From contig CP099841.1 of the NCBI GenBank assembly GCA_030062745.1, positions 24,865,398 through 24,929,397 of the forward strand: a stretch of 64,000 nucleotides of DNA. Reading direction: 5' to 3'. This document shows positions 12,801 through 27,400 of this stretch, piece by piece. The DNA is from Capitulum mitella (lineage: Eukaryota > Arthropoda > Thecostraca > Pollicipedomorpha > Pollicipedidae). The notes beneath the pieces were generated by a model that saw only the letters and a program-made list of their open reading frames with translations, was not told the DNA's origin and did no database searches. A program made the position numbers and the translations under genes. How positions within the stretch are numbered: position 1 is the first letter of the stretch; every line of letters starts with the position of its first letter.

Positions 12801-15800
12801 GCATTTCCAGCGTGTTCATCAACAACAAGAGCCGCTTCCTGGTATACGGCGAGTACTGCTCCAACCTGCAGCCGGCCCAGGAGCTCATCGACGAGCTCTG
12901 CGAGAAGGACGAGGCGCTCAACCAGAAGGTGATGGTAAGTGGACGAGGCGGTGCCGCTGGACGGCAGAGGAGCGGACGCCGCTCCGCGAAGTAGGCGCCG
13001 GCGCGAGAGAGCGTGTCGCCGTTTACTCGCGGCCTGGGGAGCTGCTGGCGAGGCGCTGATGAAGCCGAGGCCCGTGTGGCCACACGTCGCGCACATTCTT
13101 CCCCTGGGACCACTGACGGGATATGACCGTTTGTCGTCCAGCCTCTGACATGAGACTGCTGACCGGGGTTTTCCGTCCAGCCTCTGGCATGGGAAGACAG
13201 ACCGAGACTTGTCCGCTTTCAGAAATGCCAGATGGATGCCAACAACGGCAAGTTTAAACTTCGAGATCTCCTGTCCGTTCCTATGCAACGAATACTCAAG
13301 TACGAGATTCTCCTGAGAGAACTGCTCAAGCACACGACGAAGGTGAGTGCGAACCGTTGGTGTCTCGTTGCCTTCATGTTCGTTTGCAGCGGAAGGTTGT
13401 CTCATAATGAAAAGTTCCGCGTCGGGCGGATGGTGCAGCCGTTGACTTACCATACTTAGCATCAGTTCTTGTGCACATAGATCTCTCGGTCGCGAATGGC
13501 ACTACATCGATTTTGTGTCCTTTATGTCGTAGGATCACGGCCGCACACTTCTGTTCGCTAATGGGAAGCCTACCGATACCCGTGATGAGCGCTGTTGGTG
13601 TTAGTTTCTTTACATTAACCTGAATCCGCCAGCGCCTGTTTCAGAGTCGGATGCTTTTCCTCCTTGCTGCTCCTCGCGGTGAATGTGTGCTGTCGCTGAG
13701 CCCTGTCTTCTGACGGTCATTGCTTCCTGTCTGGGACCGAGACGGCCGTGTCCCGACGGCTGTTTCTGGCTCTCCGTGCCCGCCGAACCAGCTAGGCATT
13801 GGCGACCCTGTCTGGTGACTGCTGTCGTGTGACTGCTGTTCACTGACTGCTGAATGCCCCTGTCCATTGCCTGGGCTCTGGATGGTCGTGTCCGCTGACT
13901 GTGGTGTCTACCGACTGCCAGCTGGCTGCCGTGTCCGCTGGCCGCCAGTGTGCTGACTGCCGTGTACCGCGTCAGCTGACCGGCATATCCGCCGTGTCGG
14001 CCGAGTGCCCTATCTGCAAGCTGCCGTGTCCACTGGCCTTTGGTCTCTTGGCTGCAGTTCTCGCTGGCCGTCGGTCTGCTGGCGGGCGTGCCCGAGCTGT
14101 TGCGTCCAGTGATTCTCGTGTCCGTTAACAGCCCTGTGCAGCTCCGGCGTCCGCTAAATGTCAAGTCCGCCGCGGACATGAGACCCCTGTGTCCGCGGCT
14201 TGTGTCCGCTGCCTGCCATACCTGCTGACTGTCGTGTATCGCCCAGTCGACGCAGCACAGTGACGACCACAGCGGCCTGGAGCGGGCTCTCAGCGCCATG
14301 CGAGACGTGGCCGAATACATCAACGAGGTGAAGCGAGACAACGAGACGCTGCAGATCATCAACGACATCCAGGTGCGCCCTAGATCCCGACCCTTCCGTC
14401 CGACACCTGGACTGCCGAGGCCTCTACGGCAGTAGAGGCCTCTGGCGGGCCTCTAGGCGTCGTGTGGCCTTTGTGGGCCAGTTGTTCTCGCCTCCACCCT
14501 GACTCTTCCTTATCACCTGACTCGGGCTCTAGAAAAGCCCCAGTGGTCTCGGTCATGGCATGAGGATGAGCCTTCAGATTATGTGAATAAGTAAACAAAA
14601 TTCCCGTGCGGTCCGCGTCGCAAACGCGTGGCAAGTGTCTCAGTTTCAGAAGGTTGTCTTTAGTGTGCGTTGACTTGGTTTGCCCGACTTTTGGCTGTTT
14701 GGGAATGCAACTGGCTTGATGGCGTCAAAGGACCCAAGTGAAGATGGTTTTGTCTGTCAACCACCTGACCATTGGTCTTAATTATTGCTCGCACCAAGAG
14801 CATCGTACGAATCATGGTTAACTTCACGCTGCGGTCGTCTCGACCAGAACTCTATCACCGACTGGCCGCTGGAAGAGGGACCGGTCCGTTCCGTGAAGGA
14901 CTGCGGCCGCCTGCTGAAGGACGGAGAGGTCAAGGTCAAGTGCCACCCGGAGAACAAACTCAAGCTCAGGTAATGCCTGCGGACCACGTGTTCACGAGTT
15001 GCCGCTGCTGGTTTGTCTCGCCTTCCGTGCGTCGACCTCTTTTCGTGGCTAAAGTTGTTACTTCCGCCTTAGCGTCTCTCATTTGGCTGTCCGTGCATAC
15101 GTTCGGTCATTTTGTGTTTCTTTTTAGATGCTACGGAGCTTCAAGTGTCCCGCATTTTCTGCAATACCAGGCCCAGCTCTTGCGTATCCACCGATTTTCC
15201 CGATTTTCTTTTTGTTTGTGTAACAGTTGCGAGCTATACGATTACTCTAATGCATTCAATTCCTTTCAGATATGTGTTCATTTTCGACGAGATCTTTTTA
15301 ATGTGCAAGTCCACTAGGGTAAGTCAGTTTTGACGTTGAGCATGTGCACGCTTGTGAGACGTTGTTGGAATCTTTTTGGATACTGAATTTTGTTTCTGGT
15401 AATTTATAGCCGTTTTTGTGGTGCACGAGCCGTGCCCTTATAGCATGCCTCGCGCTGGATGTGCATGGAGAACGGGCCTGGGTATGATCATTGCCATCTC
15501 ACGAGAACAAGTTCTCATGGCTGCTGGCTATATTGATAGCTGTTAGACATCTGCCATTTGCTGTAAATATGTGGAAACTGTAGACGTGGACGGTCACTTG
15601 GGGCATTCCTACCACCCCAGAGGGTCATTAATTGGTTTTGGTATCCGTAATGAATTAGACATTGTTCTCTGCTGGATGGGCGTGCTCCATGATGCACATT
15701 AGACGTGATAGTCGAAAACGTCCCGAGGTAAATTCGGCGATGTTTTGGAAAGTGTGAGTGGGTTATGATCTTTTTATCACTTAGTTGCACGTCTCGAAAC

Positions 15801-18800
15801 ATCGTAATTTATACTGAAATTCGCAGTACTATTTTCATTTGGAATGTTTCACTGATGGATGTCTTTCACAGTTACGTTCGTTCTGGATGGGGTAAACATT
15901 TTGCGGTGCCTTCTTATCCAGTGAGGACGTTGTTGCGTTTTTGTGTGTTACTGGCATTGTGTTGACGTTTGGTCTTTCAGACGTCGTCTGAACTTTGTCT
16001 GAGTAGGTCATTGGCTCACCAGTCTCGAAGCAGACCGCAACATTTGAGAAGTTGTGGGGCTGATAGAAACCGAGCGATACCAGGGATCAATGAACATATT
16101 TTAATAAAGCACCCGCATGTTTTGATTTATATGGGACGCTTCTGTACTACCGCGTAGGCGTGCAATGGATTTTGCGTTATTGCAGTTCAACAGTAAACGG
16201 CCATCGTTGAAATGGAATGTGCGAGCGGCTATGGGCCCGTGATTCCTAAGCCATTGAACAAAGCTTCTGTATCGCCGTGTGTGAATAAGGGGCCAAGATT
16301 GCCTGCAAATCGACCAATTCCGTAGATTGGCATGTAGCAGTCATAGCCCATAGTGTACTTGGCTTGAACTGACGATGTCTTTGATTATCTTAAGGGTGCT
16401 AGTGTGGGAGGAAGGTAATGTTCACATGTAATCACGTTTCACGGGCTGTGTTGGGCCCGTCTGCAGACATTTTCCGCACATCTTAGACGTTGGAGCGGTG
16501 CTAAAGAGGATCCTGGTGACATGTTCGTGAGTAGAGGGACGCTTTTCCCATTGGAGTGGGGTGAAACACGAGGTGCATTCATGGTTTTCTCGTGGTATTT
16601 GTACGCTTTCGTGGTGTTTGAGGCACAGTCGGCTATCAAAAACGTCGCTTAGTTTTGGCTTTCTGCCTTGCGCTGGGGACGTGATCGTGTCCTGTCGTGT
16701 ATGCTTTTATCCCGATATTAAGCTGGTTGGATTCGGAAGACAAAAATGTAAAAAAAAAAATGGGGACACAGCGATTTTTCTCGGAGGGTGGACAAAAATT
16801 AAAGACGCACAACACGTGTGACAGGCGTGCCGCATCTCCAGCGGTCTTTTTTCTCTTCGCCGTGTATTCGAGCTCCAGGAGTGGCCTTGAACCGCAGATT
16901 TCCTTACGTTGATGGGCATTTGGTTCCCCGAGACATTTGTCACCCTCATAGGGCACCTGGAAAGCTGGAGGCTTGTTTGCCCGCCCAGTCTCGGCTATTC
17001 ACACTCAGAGACCGCATTAGTAAGCTGACCCGCACGGGGTCCGTGTTACGACCCTGCTGTGCCTGGCTGGGTTCCCAGAATAACCCTGTCCCCGTGGAAT
17101 GGGTCCCCATGGTGGCCCAGCTGCCCGTGGATGGACCCGAGTGATGGCCGTGCCGAGGTCTTTGTGGCGGCCCCATCACCCATCATCACGCCCATGTCTT
17201 GGGCGTGATCGAGGCGTGATCCGTGGTAGCCGCGAGTCTCACACCGGGTCGCAGTGCCCCTCTCTCCGACACTCTGCTCTGCCCCGGGGTGGGGGCGGAA
17301 TGGGGTGCCGACGGCGGGACTGTCGGGAGCCGGCGTTAAATCATGTCGGGACTGCGTGGGCTCCCCGTGGACAACCCGCCCTCTTCCGATGCGAAATCGA
17401 TCGCGGCGAAGTTGCAAAATAGCGGTGTCGTTTGGTCGGTGTCCGAGCGGTCCTTTCGAGAATGACAGGCTGGATGTGGAACTCAATATACATGCTTGAG
17501 GCTTTCGTATTGAGGTGACCAAAGGCTTTCACCCTATTGCGGGAGACGACGACGACCCACGGCGTCCGATGCGGCGCCTGGTCCAGAGGCCGACGGCAGC
17601 TCTGTGGACGTGATATTCCGTCCTGTTGTGGTCATCGTGCGCTTGGCCGCTGTTTTGTCCAAATCAGGCTTCGCATGTTTGGCTTACTCGTTTCTTCAGT
17701 CGCTCCGTTAGACTGGCTGTGGGTGCTTGAGCCCTGGGTTGATGTAAGACTTGCCTTTTGTTTTGTCGACACATTCGACGTTTTTTGTCAGTGTAAGGTT
17801 TGGTTAGTCGTTTTGCGTTTTCGCAAATTGTGCAAAGCTGCTCTCCTAAAGTCTTTTTTTTGTATTCACTAAATGTGTTCGATGTGTCAGGTAGATAAAT
17901 GAGTCATCATACCGCGATCGTCGTAATTCTAGGCCGATTGATTGATTGCTGGGGCTTAAGAACGCTCCGACGTCTTGGTCATTTGTCACCCATTATTACG
18001 GTAAGCGAGACATACTATGAGTCGTCTGACCATCCTTCGTTCCTCCCCTGCGGCGCCAGATTGTGGAGAAGATGTTCTGGGTAAGCCTGCAGCCTCCGAC
18101 AACACGTAGACCTGTGAAAGTCGGTCCCACTCTGACGAATAGTCCGGCCTTTCATCTTCTTTTGTGGTATTGCTGCGGTTCAGTACCGCGTTATTTAAGT
18201 CAAGGCAATGTCAGATTCTCCCTTCATTCCCAATGAACAGCATAGGAACTTCTAAAATTCACTGAAATGTCGTCTGATTATAAGGTGAAGTCAGGGGATG
18301 ATCCTCGGAACTGCGACAGGGTGGCGGGCATGTTCGTCCACACGTGTCTCATCACGTCGGCCCGTTTGGTGTATCATGTCGCCCGTTCCGCCGGGTTCAG
18401 TCGACTGCTGACCTCCAACAGCTGGGGCTCGATGGGAGTGGCAGTCGGAAGGAAACGTGCAGAACAGGATACAAATGGACCTGGTAACTGCAGTCCCCGC
18501 ACCGCGGCCCCGACCTGACGCTTTGCAACTCCTGACCGTGCCCAGGTGACAAACGCGACCTTCTGCTCGACTGACTCCGGGAATGCGGCTTTCTTACCGC
18601 TGCGCTGACGCGTCGCTGTTACTGCCTCCCCTGCCGGCGTCGGCCCCTCGGCTTGCCCGTGACCGCGCCCTGTGGCTGGCTGTGCTGACGACCGATTCGG
18701 CGCCGCTGTGACCGCGCCTCGCTCTGAACCTCGGCAGGGCGAGCAGTACTGCTACAAGGACTCGCTGAAGATCCGCGACTTCCAGCTGGACGACCCGCTG

Positions 18801-20421
18801 AAATCGCAGAAAACGGACACCCGCTGGTCGCACTACTGGTACCTGGTGCGCAAAGACAAAAAGATCGTCTACACACTGTACGCCAAGACCGATGAGATGA
18901 AGCGCATCTGGATCAAGGCGCTGGAGGAGGCCATGTGAGTGACAGGCGCGCGGCCACGCGGCCGGCCGGGACGGCGTGGTCTGGTTCGGCATGATTCGAC
19001 CGCTGCCCTCGGCCGCCCCACGGCCAGGCACGGCCGGTGGTGGGCGGTGGACGAGCCGAGAACGGGAAGGGTTGAAACGTGGGATGGATGCGCTACGTCG
19101 GCGCTTGACGTCTCACTACACCTCAGCCACGGGGGAGGGGGCGGGGGCGGGATGTGAAACGTTAGGCGCGTGTCAAGCAGAGTGAGCCCACCACAGCAGA
19201 AGGGCCTGGGCCGGTGGCGTCAGGTGCCGCTGACCCGTGCCGCACGGTTACAGTGATCACGTGAACCCGAGGGAGAACAACTACACGGACCACGTGTTCT
19301 CGTTGGCTACCTTCAGCCGGCCGGAGGAGTGCGACACCTGCCTCAAACTGCTCAAGGGCATTTTCCTACAGGTGAGACCCTGCTGCGCGGTACGATGGAG
19401 CTGCTGCCCCGCCGCTCAGCTGTCCGGCCGGATTGGCTCGGTGTTTTGTTAAGTGACTGGTTACGAACTCGTGATCGCAAATATAAAGGAATTCGCTCCC
19501 CGGGTGGCGTGGGCAGTACGGCTTGAAGTGTGTGAAATGCATGCGTTAGTTATGGCTTTTATGTCTTAAATTTGTATGGCTTATATATTGTATAGCTCAT
19601 TGTCTACGCGAAACAGTGAGGTATGAAATGCGCGAAATCGGAATCGGAATTGGGATTTAAAGTTAAACCATTTTCTTGCAATATCAGTCCATTTCTGGCC
19701 CACTGCTAGCGTACGGACCTAAGATATAAAAAGCAATGTCGCCATTAGCGGTGACCATTTTGTATTCGTTCCTGGACGATGTACGTCTATCTGTGCAAAT
19801 CACCAGAAGCAGTGCAGATCGCACCGTTGTACCGTGCACCTGCCGTCCGGTGGCCATACTGACCCGGCACAGAGCGGCCACCTTGCCGTCCTAGGCTACC
19901 GCAGCCGGCTGCCGTGCACGTCCGCGGCGCCGTGCCGTGCGGCGTGGCAGGAGCGGCAGGTCGGGGTCGTCCTGGCCGGCGTCGGACAGTGCCCTGTGTC
20001 TCAGTCCCGGAATCTCCCCCCTGCCCCCCCCCCCCGGCTGGACGATCGTCCAGCACTTGACGGCCCCGTGACGGGGACGCGACGCCCCTGGACTCCGAGG
20101 TGGACGTGTCTGGCGTCGACGGCAGGGTTACCAGTGCAGCCAGTGCGAGCGGAAGGCGCACAAGCACTGCATCCGGGCGAGCGGCATGTGCGGCGCCCGG
20201 CAGCCGCCCAGCCTGCCGCCGCGGCCGCCGGCCGGCGACGACAGCGACCTGGACGTCTGCGCCGTGCAGCTGCCGAGCCGCGGCCCGTCCCACCACCAGG
20301 TCAGCTCTGTCCCGCTCTGTCCCACCGCCAGGTCAGCACTGGCCCGCTCTGTCCCTACACCATGTCTGCATGGTCCAGCTGATCCCCGCACCAGGTAACT
20401 TGGCGCGTGACCAGAGTGAAT

Positions 20422-20493
<72 letters not shown>

Positions 20494-23400
20494 GGGGGTA
20501 GTGTGCGTGTTATCCAGCTGAGGAGTCTAGTTCGAACCAGAGCTTTTGTTTAGTTTAGCTTATTTATGTGGTGTCCATCCTTGCGACCACAGTTCTTTCA
20601 GGACATCACCCTGCAACGGCTTAGGAAGGGATACAGGGCGGTGCTTTGCTGTCTTCCACAGAGTGGGACGGCAGATATTGCTCTCGGGTATCTGGGGGAC
20701 TAATGGACACATTTCGGCAGTTTAAATGGCAATCGATAGCCCACTTGACAGCTCATGACAGACCCATTTGTTGATCTAAGGTCATCGATTACACCGCATG
20801 TGAGATGAAGTTCGCCAAATGGACGGTAGTATCCATAGAGCTTTGGAAGCACACTGACAGGGTAAGAGTGATCCGCATGGGCAGATAGTGTCAGCTGGTC
20901 GCGTTTTATCGTGAAAATATGCTCCCTGCCGTTGGTCGTGGTACTCAGCCATGGTATGAGACTCGGCGAAAAGAGAGCTGTGGTGGGTGTCTGGCAGCCG
21001 CCTCAGTCGCTGCTTTCATCAAATTGATACGTATCGAGGGAGCTATTTCGGCCCCTGGCAACGCGGTCGTCGCCGAAATCTGATCGTGGGTGCGCCGGAA
21101 TCTCGGCAAGCGAGCGATCCCGCCTACACGAGTCCCAGCGGTGTCCGATGGCTGCACGTGTGGTCCTGTCTGCATGCTGATCGGTCTGTTGGCTTTCAGA
21201 GCTCTCCGGTGAACGGCCGCTACGCCGCCCCGCGCACGGTAAGACCCGGCCCCGACCCCGGCCCTGGACCTGGACCTGGACCTGGCCCCGTCCCCTTCCC
21301 CTCTGTGGGATGATTCGTCCGAAAGTGCGGTGGCGTGTCGTGGTGGAAATCGCAGAAACTGGTGAACGTCACGTTGGGTGTGGTGCTGCTTCGCCACCGT
21401 TTTTGTGTCACGGGGGATGCTAATTTACGATGGTGCGTGTCCTGACCATAGGCTGTGGCATGTGATATGACTGTTGTCATTGATGATACTGTTGTCATCC
21501 TGATGGATGGAAAATCCCTTCTCGTAGCCAACGCATTGTTTATTGTGACCTTGCGCCGGGTTCTTTTTTAAGTGTACAACATTATCCCTGTGGTCTTTGT
21601 ACATCCCCCATTATCATCATCAGGTTGATATATTTGTTGAATTCGACCAGCAAGCTGACCCACATGGTGGTCGACCTGTCGCCTGACCGGTCGTGCCCGG
21701 TGTCCGGCAGCGGCCGTCTTCGCTCTCCGGCTCGCGCAGCTCGTCCTTCTCCACCAGCGTGGGCGAGTCGCCGGCCGTCACCTCGCCCGTGTTCTCGCCT
21801 CCCGAATACGTCAACCTCAGCCTGGAGGTTGGTCGGTCGGCGCCGGGCGGCCGCGAGCCACGGGCTGCGGCGGTCCGGCCGCTGGTAGCTGTGGCTGTTC
21901 TGGTAACCGCCGCTGAAAGCTGTGGCATTCACGTCACGGCAGATCGAGCACCCTCATTTTCTCAGATTATGATGAAAATGGGTGCGAGAGGTAATCTTGG
22001 GCGCCAAACACGGGTGATGGAATATTTCACCTCTCAAACCAGTGAGTTGTCGACTCTAACCATTGAAGCTGTTGGTCCGTATGCGTATCTTGGACAGTAA
22101 TACTGGCAAAATTTAGTACAGCAGTGTACCAAAATGCACTGCCAGGTCGCAAAATGTTCAAGGAATCCAATAACTGTGTCCTCAGGAATTTGTACAATTG
22201 ACCTCGCGACCTAATGCGCCGTGACGTAGCATAACCTTAAGCTAAGCAAAGTATTATCTTATGTGAGAAGAAAATGAAGACTCAGTGAATTTGATTGTTA
22301 TGTAAACAAAAAAGCTGGATTTTTATTCATTTATTTTCTTTTAATTTAATCCCAAGTTCTATTTTAAATGTCATTTACACGATGGAAAGTTCTAGGCACA
22401 CGTTTTCGCCAAACCTTTTCACCTGAGTTCTTATAGTGGTAGATAAATGTCCTAATCCAGATGTGGCGCGATTGCAAGGTGCAGTGGGAAGACTACGCCG
22501 ACGGATCGTGACCTGCATATTAGGTCATCGTAAGAACGGAATGGGGAATGCCAATGCGGTCCAGTTTACGGCTTGTTTCCAGCGAAAGCCCATCCTGATA
22601 ATCTGCCCCAGCGGGAGAGGGGGCAAAAAAGCCAGAAAGGGGCAATTTGAATCATTCTAACTTCGATGTTTATTGACCGAGTTTGATGCAATTGACATGA
22701 ATCGAGAGCTAATCAATGGTGTTCTTCTTTCGGCCCACACGTTTAGACTTTTGGAAAAATTTATAGGCGTTTGCAGGGCTGGGTAGATAAGAGAAATGTG
22801 TTTTTAACCGAATTAATAGAAAAGTTAAGAATAGTTATTAAGCGTTTTCTAATCATCCTGTATTTAGGAAACACAAATTGTATTGCATTGTTCGTATAAT
22901 TTTTGCATAGGCGGCGTCAGGGATATGGAAAGGGGGAACTGTCATTGTCGCGTGTTCGTCAAGTTAGCGTACGACCTTTACCTCGTATAACCTCAGGTGA
23001 CTTCAGAGTCGGATGAAATGACCTGTGTTTGAAAACATTTCCAGTAATTTGATCGGGCCAAATTTCAGAAAGTCCTGTTTGTGACTGTCGTGATGCAGGA
23101 TATGCTGGGGGACATTTTACGTCATAGTTCCTTAACCTGACCTAATGTCGACCTGACACTGGAAACACAAGTAAAGTGTACTGTACCGAACTTCACGTGC
23201 TCCGAATTTCCTGTATAGGAAGTAAATGCCGAAAAATTTACATAAAACGAAATCATGACTGTTAACCTTCACCTGACCCTTTTAAGGTGCTTCATATCAA
23301 CAAAAATATTTTTGCGCGTATGCCCATTTATTTACCTATTTATTCATCTTAAGTTTTAAGCTCTTTTAAAAACGTTGGTTTTCATAGACATTTTCCTTTT

Positions 23401-24365
23401 ACGTTCAGCAGTGCCAGAAATTTCCGGTGTCTCCCAAAAATGTAGCCGGGCTCCGCCCATGGACAAGAGAAAATCATGAAAATCTGACGTCATACGTAGG
23501 AAGAATGAATAGGAAAGCGACCAAGTCTCGCGACCTTTCTTCAAAAACCCTCGAAATGACGAGCGAAGGACCGGAGGGGACTTCTGAAGCCCCCCCCCCC
23601 CCCAACGAGCACAGGGTTAAGTGGGGTTGGTAACTCTGGTTGAATTACTTAACAATATCACATAGGGTTAAGTATTTCGTCGCAGCAGCGACCAAACTGA
23701 CTTAGTTTGCGCCAGACGTCGTGCCAAAGGACAGTTAGTGGCGCTCTGCGACGGTGACGTGACGCACGACTTTGGACTTTGATCTACGGAAGTCCAGATC
23801 CTGGAAAACGGAGAACGCCACCGCGACCCGGCTCTCAGGCAGTCTTCATCCAAAGCAGCACTAAATAATGGATAGCGACGATATCTTGAGTCCGCCTCTG
23901 TGGCTTCTCTGGTGACCTTTGACCTGGGGACAAAATATAAGGCACATATGCAATGAAGCGCCGCAGCGACCGACTCTCTGGGCAGTTCACCACGCACAGT
24001 GATACCAAATGAAAGTTGTGGGTGAACGTACCCGCGTCCATTAACCTTAGGAATGAAATATTGCGCCAAGGAGGTAGAACGCAGCAAGGGCTAACTACCT
24101 ATGGGGGGTATGTTTCACCCAGTGGTACAGATGACATCGAAGGAGCGAGCGTCACTCGTCGCGTTCGCATTTACGTGTTTGACCAAGGCCTATACGAGGC
24201 GGAACGTAACGACAGGACGTTCGGTATCATCAAAAATTCTGTAAATGCTCGATTGCCTTTTGTCTTCTGTGTGACTTTAAAATGTGGTGGAAGGAAATAT
24301 ACGCCGCGGCAGAAGTCGCGGCAAACGAAAACACTTCATTGCGTACGGTATATATATTATGTATA

Positions 24366-24428
<63 letters not shown>

Positions 24429-27400
24429 ATTATGCGAGGCCTATGCGTTACGCACTGCAGCCGCCAAAGCACAGAAAAACTACCTGAAATATTGTGTTCC
24501 GCAGCAGTGGCGTGAACTGGCGACTTATGACGGCCGTACTGTGGTACAGATGAGGAATAGTGAGTGTAAATTAATTTTGCTCAGTTATGAATAAACGGAC
24601 ACCGAAGGTTGGATTAAGCGAATTCAGTCATGGTCGGTCACGGGCAAACCGGTGGGATGGAATTCAAGGAATTCCGCGCTTTACATTGGTCGGAATCTCG
24701 GCAGCGCCTTATTATTCGTCTGATTCATTTTATGCCACATACGTATTGCATTACTGTATTGTATTGTGACACGTGCGGATTCTCGTTTAACCAACAAATG
24801 TTGACAAGAAATGCCTTGGGCGGACCCAGGCGATGTCCTAAGGGTGGAGGAGGTAAATTTCCATCCGTGTGACTTAACTTACCGCTAAATGTTGATTGCT
24901 TCTTGGATTTCGGCCACATTGCTTCGCCATTTTCATAAATAACGCGCGTGTAAACAAAGTTTCGTTTCGAAAACAAAATATCCACAGCCCTCATGCGGAG
25001 AAGAGGGGGAGCAAAAGACAGGTTCGTCCCGGGTTTTCCAACGAAACGGGGCCATGGCTTCGATGGGCTCCCCTTGGATCCGCCAATGAATAATGCACAC
25101 GATATACGGCGGAGAAAAGACGAGCTTCCAGAAACGATGGAAATAGTGCCAGGATTAGGCACGGAAATACAGGAGAAGGATATCATGACGGATGCTCAGC
25201 CGATCACTCCTGAGATGCCGAAGTCAGGCGTTTAATATTTAGGGATGCGACCAAAAAAACTCGAATGCAGGTTACTGCAGCCGTTCCGGCGCCGCGCCCG
25301 ATACACCTACAAGGATTCGCAGTTCAAATTCAGCTCAGTTTAGTGTCCGAGATCTGAAGGGATCTGTCGACAAAATGTAGTCATGTGATCTAGGGTCCGA
25401 AGGGATCTTTCGACAAAACTTGCCCATAGGATCTGGGATGCCGAAGAGTTCCGAATCCAGACTTAATCCGGATCTCGGGTCGGACCTTTCAAGTTCCTGG
25501 CACATGTGTGCTCCGAGGTCACGAAGATGTCACCATAGCTGAAATTTGCGATGGGAGGCATGATTGTCCCATCACACTTTTGTCGGGTCACTGGTCAAAC
25601 GAGCCACGACACACGTGTCAAACTTATGTCAAACTTGGTACACTGGTTCTGGGGCTGGGGACTCGCCCATTTGGGGTCGCGGCTGCCTAAGTTCCCAAAT
25701 TCACCGCCAGGGGTGCTCATGTCGTTTTACGGAAATCGCTCCTTGTCGAAAACCATGCAACCTAGAGCCACCGACTGTGGTGTGCAGGTGGGCGGGCACA
25801 CAGTCTGTCGTAGCATATTATGGTGGCCGCGATGGTTTCAAGGTCATCGCCACGGGTGCAGTCGAATTTGAAATTTTCTGGTTCCTCTGACTGTTGCCAG
25901 CATCACTTATTTATGACCTAGTCTGAAGTCGCGAGGTCCAGAAACATGACTTGTTCATTACACTCGATAAAACGGTACACGTGATCACCATTGTCTGAAG
26001 TACCTTCATGTCATCTTTCGCGCCAGCACCCATTTTTTCATAAGCAGCAACGCAGTTGCTGTAGCTGCGTTCATACCTTACAAGAGGGTCGCAGATAACC
26101 CATATTTACTTCATTTTGCACGTTCAATTTACAGAGGCAAATTATGGCTTGTAATTGCTTGAAAAATGTCATTTTTGCTTGAGGTCGTACTGTGTCACGT
26201 GCCTGACACAGAGTGTCGTGCAAGTTCGGACAAGGTTACCAGGGTACGTGCGTAAGATTGACATTAGAACAAAAAATGTTGCCCAAAATGAATTCACTGG
26301 TCATTTTTGAATCCAACGGCGTAATTGTTCATCATGATTAAACTCATTTTATCCAGTTTAGCTATCAACGAAAGCACTTCCCGTGCTGTGACCAAAAATG
26401 CCAGAGGAAATAACTTTCAAACCGTAAGTCTGACGAGCCTGGAATTCGACTAGCCGTGGTTGGAAACCGAGACTGTCCGTAGGACTAATATCTATTAAAA
26501 TCCCGGGAATGGAGGTGTAAATTTGTCCTATTGACTGGTCGGTTTGTCCTGGAATGCCCCAGTTGCAAAAGCTGTCCTGTCGTTGACAGCTTCGTCCCTG
26601 GCAGCTGCGGCATCAGTGGGCATCGGAGCACTGTTTTGGCTTCTTCTCATTGGCGGTGCCGAGTTGAGAAGGGGGATGCTTGGAAGTGCCGTTCAGTCAC
26701 GTTGAACCGCCGTTTTCTCAACTCGGGCGTGATTAAATGGACAGAATGATGTCTCGGTGCGTCATATTTGTTGGGAACCGTCACGATTGAGAGCGGGTCT
26801 TACTGTCAGAGTCAGTGGAGTTGGTCGTGTCGCCGTGTGAGCCGTGCTGCCGCCTGCTGACAGGAGCAGCCCTGGTGGGCCGGAGAGATGGACAGGGTGG
26901 AGGCCGAGCGGGCGCTGGAGCACCGGCCGCCGGGGACGTTCCTGGTGCGCGTCTCGGCCGCGCAGGACAACAAGTTCGTGCTCAGTCTCAGGTGGGTGGG
27001 AGCGGCCGCGCCCGGCCGTCGGAGCGGCGGGCCGTCGGTCGCGCGGCGTGGCGCCGCCGCCGACGAAGCGGGCCGCTCCGGTGGGGCCGAGGGCACGTGC
27101 CGAGGCCCGTGACACGCCGGCGTTCTGTTGACGGTGTGCCGTGCGGTGCTCCCCGCCCGGTGGTAGATGCGCCGAGCGTGGTTTCGTTCCTGGCCGCCCC
27201 GTGTTTCGCCGTTTGTGACCTGGCCGCGGGCGCTGCGGCAGGGCCCCCGAGAAGGTGAGCCACATGAAGATCCGCCAAGAGGATGATGCCGCCGTGACCC
27301 GGTACAGCCTGAGCCCGGCGCGCCAGTTCACCTCCATCATCCAAATGATCCAGTTCTACGAGCAGAACAGCCTCTCCGAGAACTTCTCCGGGTGAGCGGC

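Larger units (their letters stand above)
21828..26863 (+). other. Vav intron 16 (5.0 kb)
   Basis: Apart from the degraded MITE copy (22611-23620), the TA repeat and the short duplication described separately, I see nothing recognisable. No additional in-frame exon is needed: SLE to EQPWWAGEMDR joins seamlessly, as in Drosophila Vav. Confidence 0.5.
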
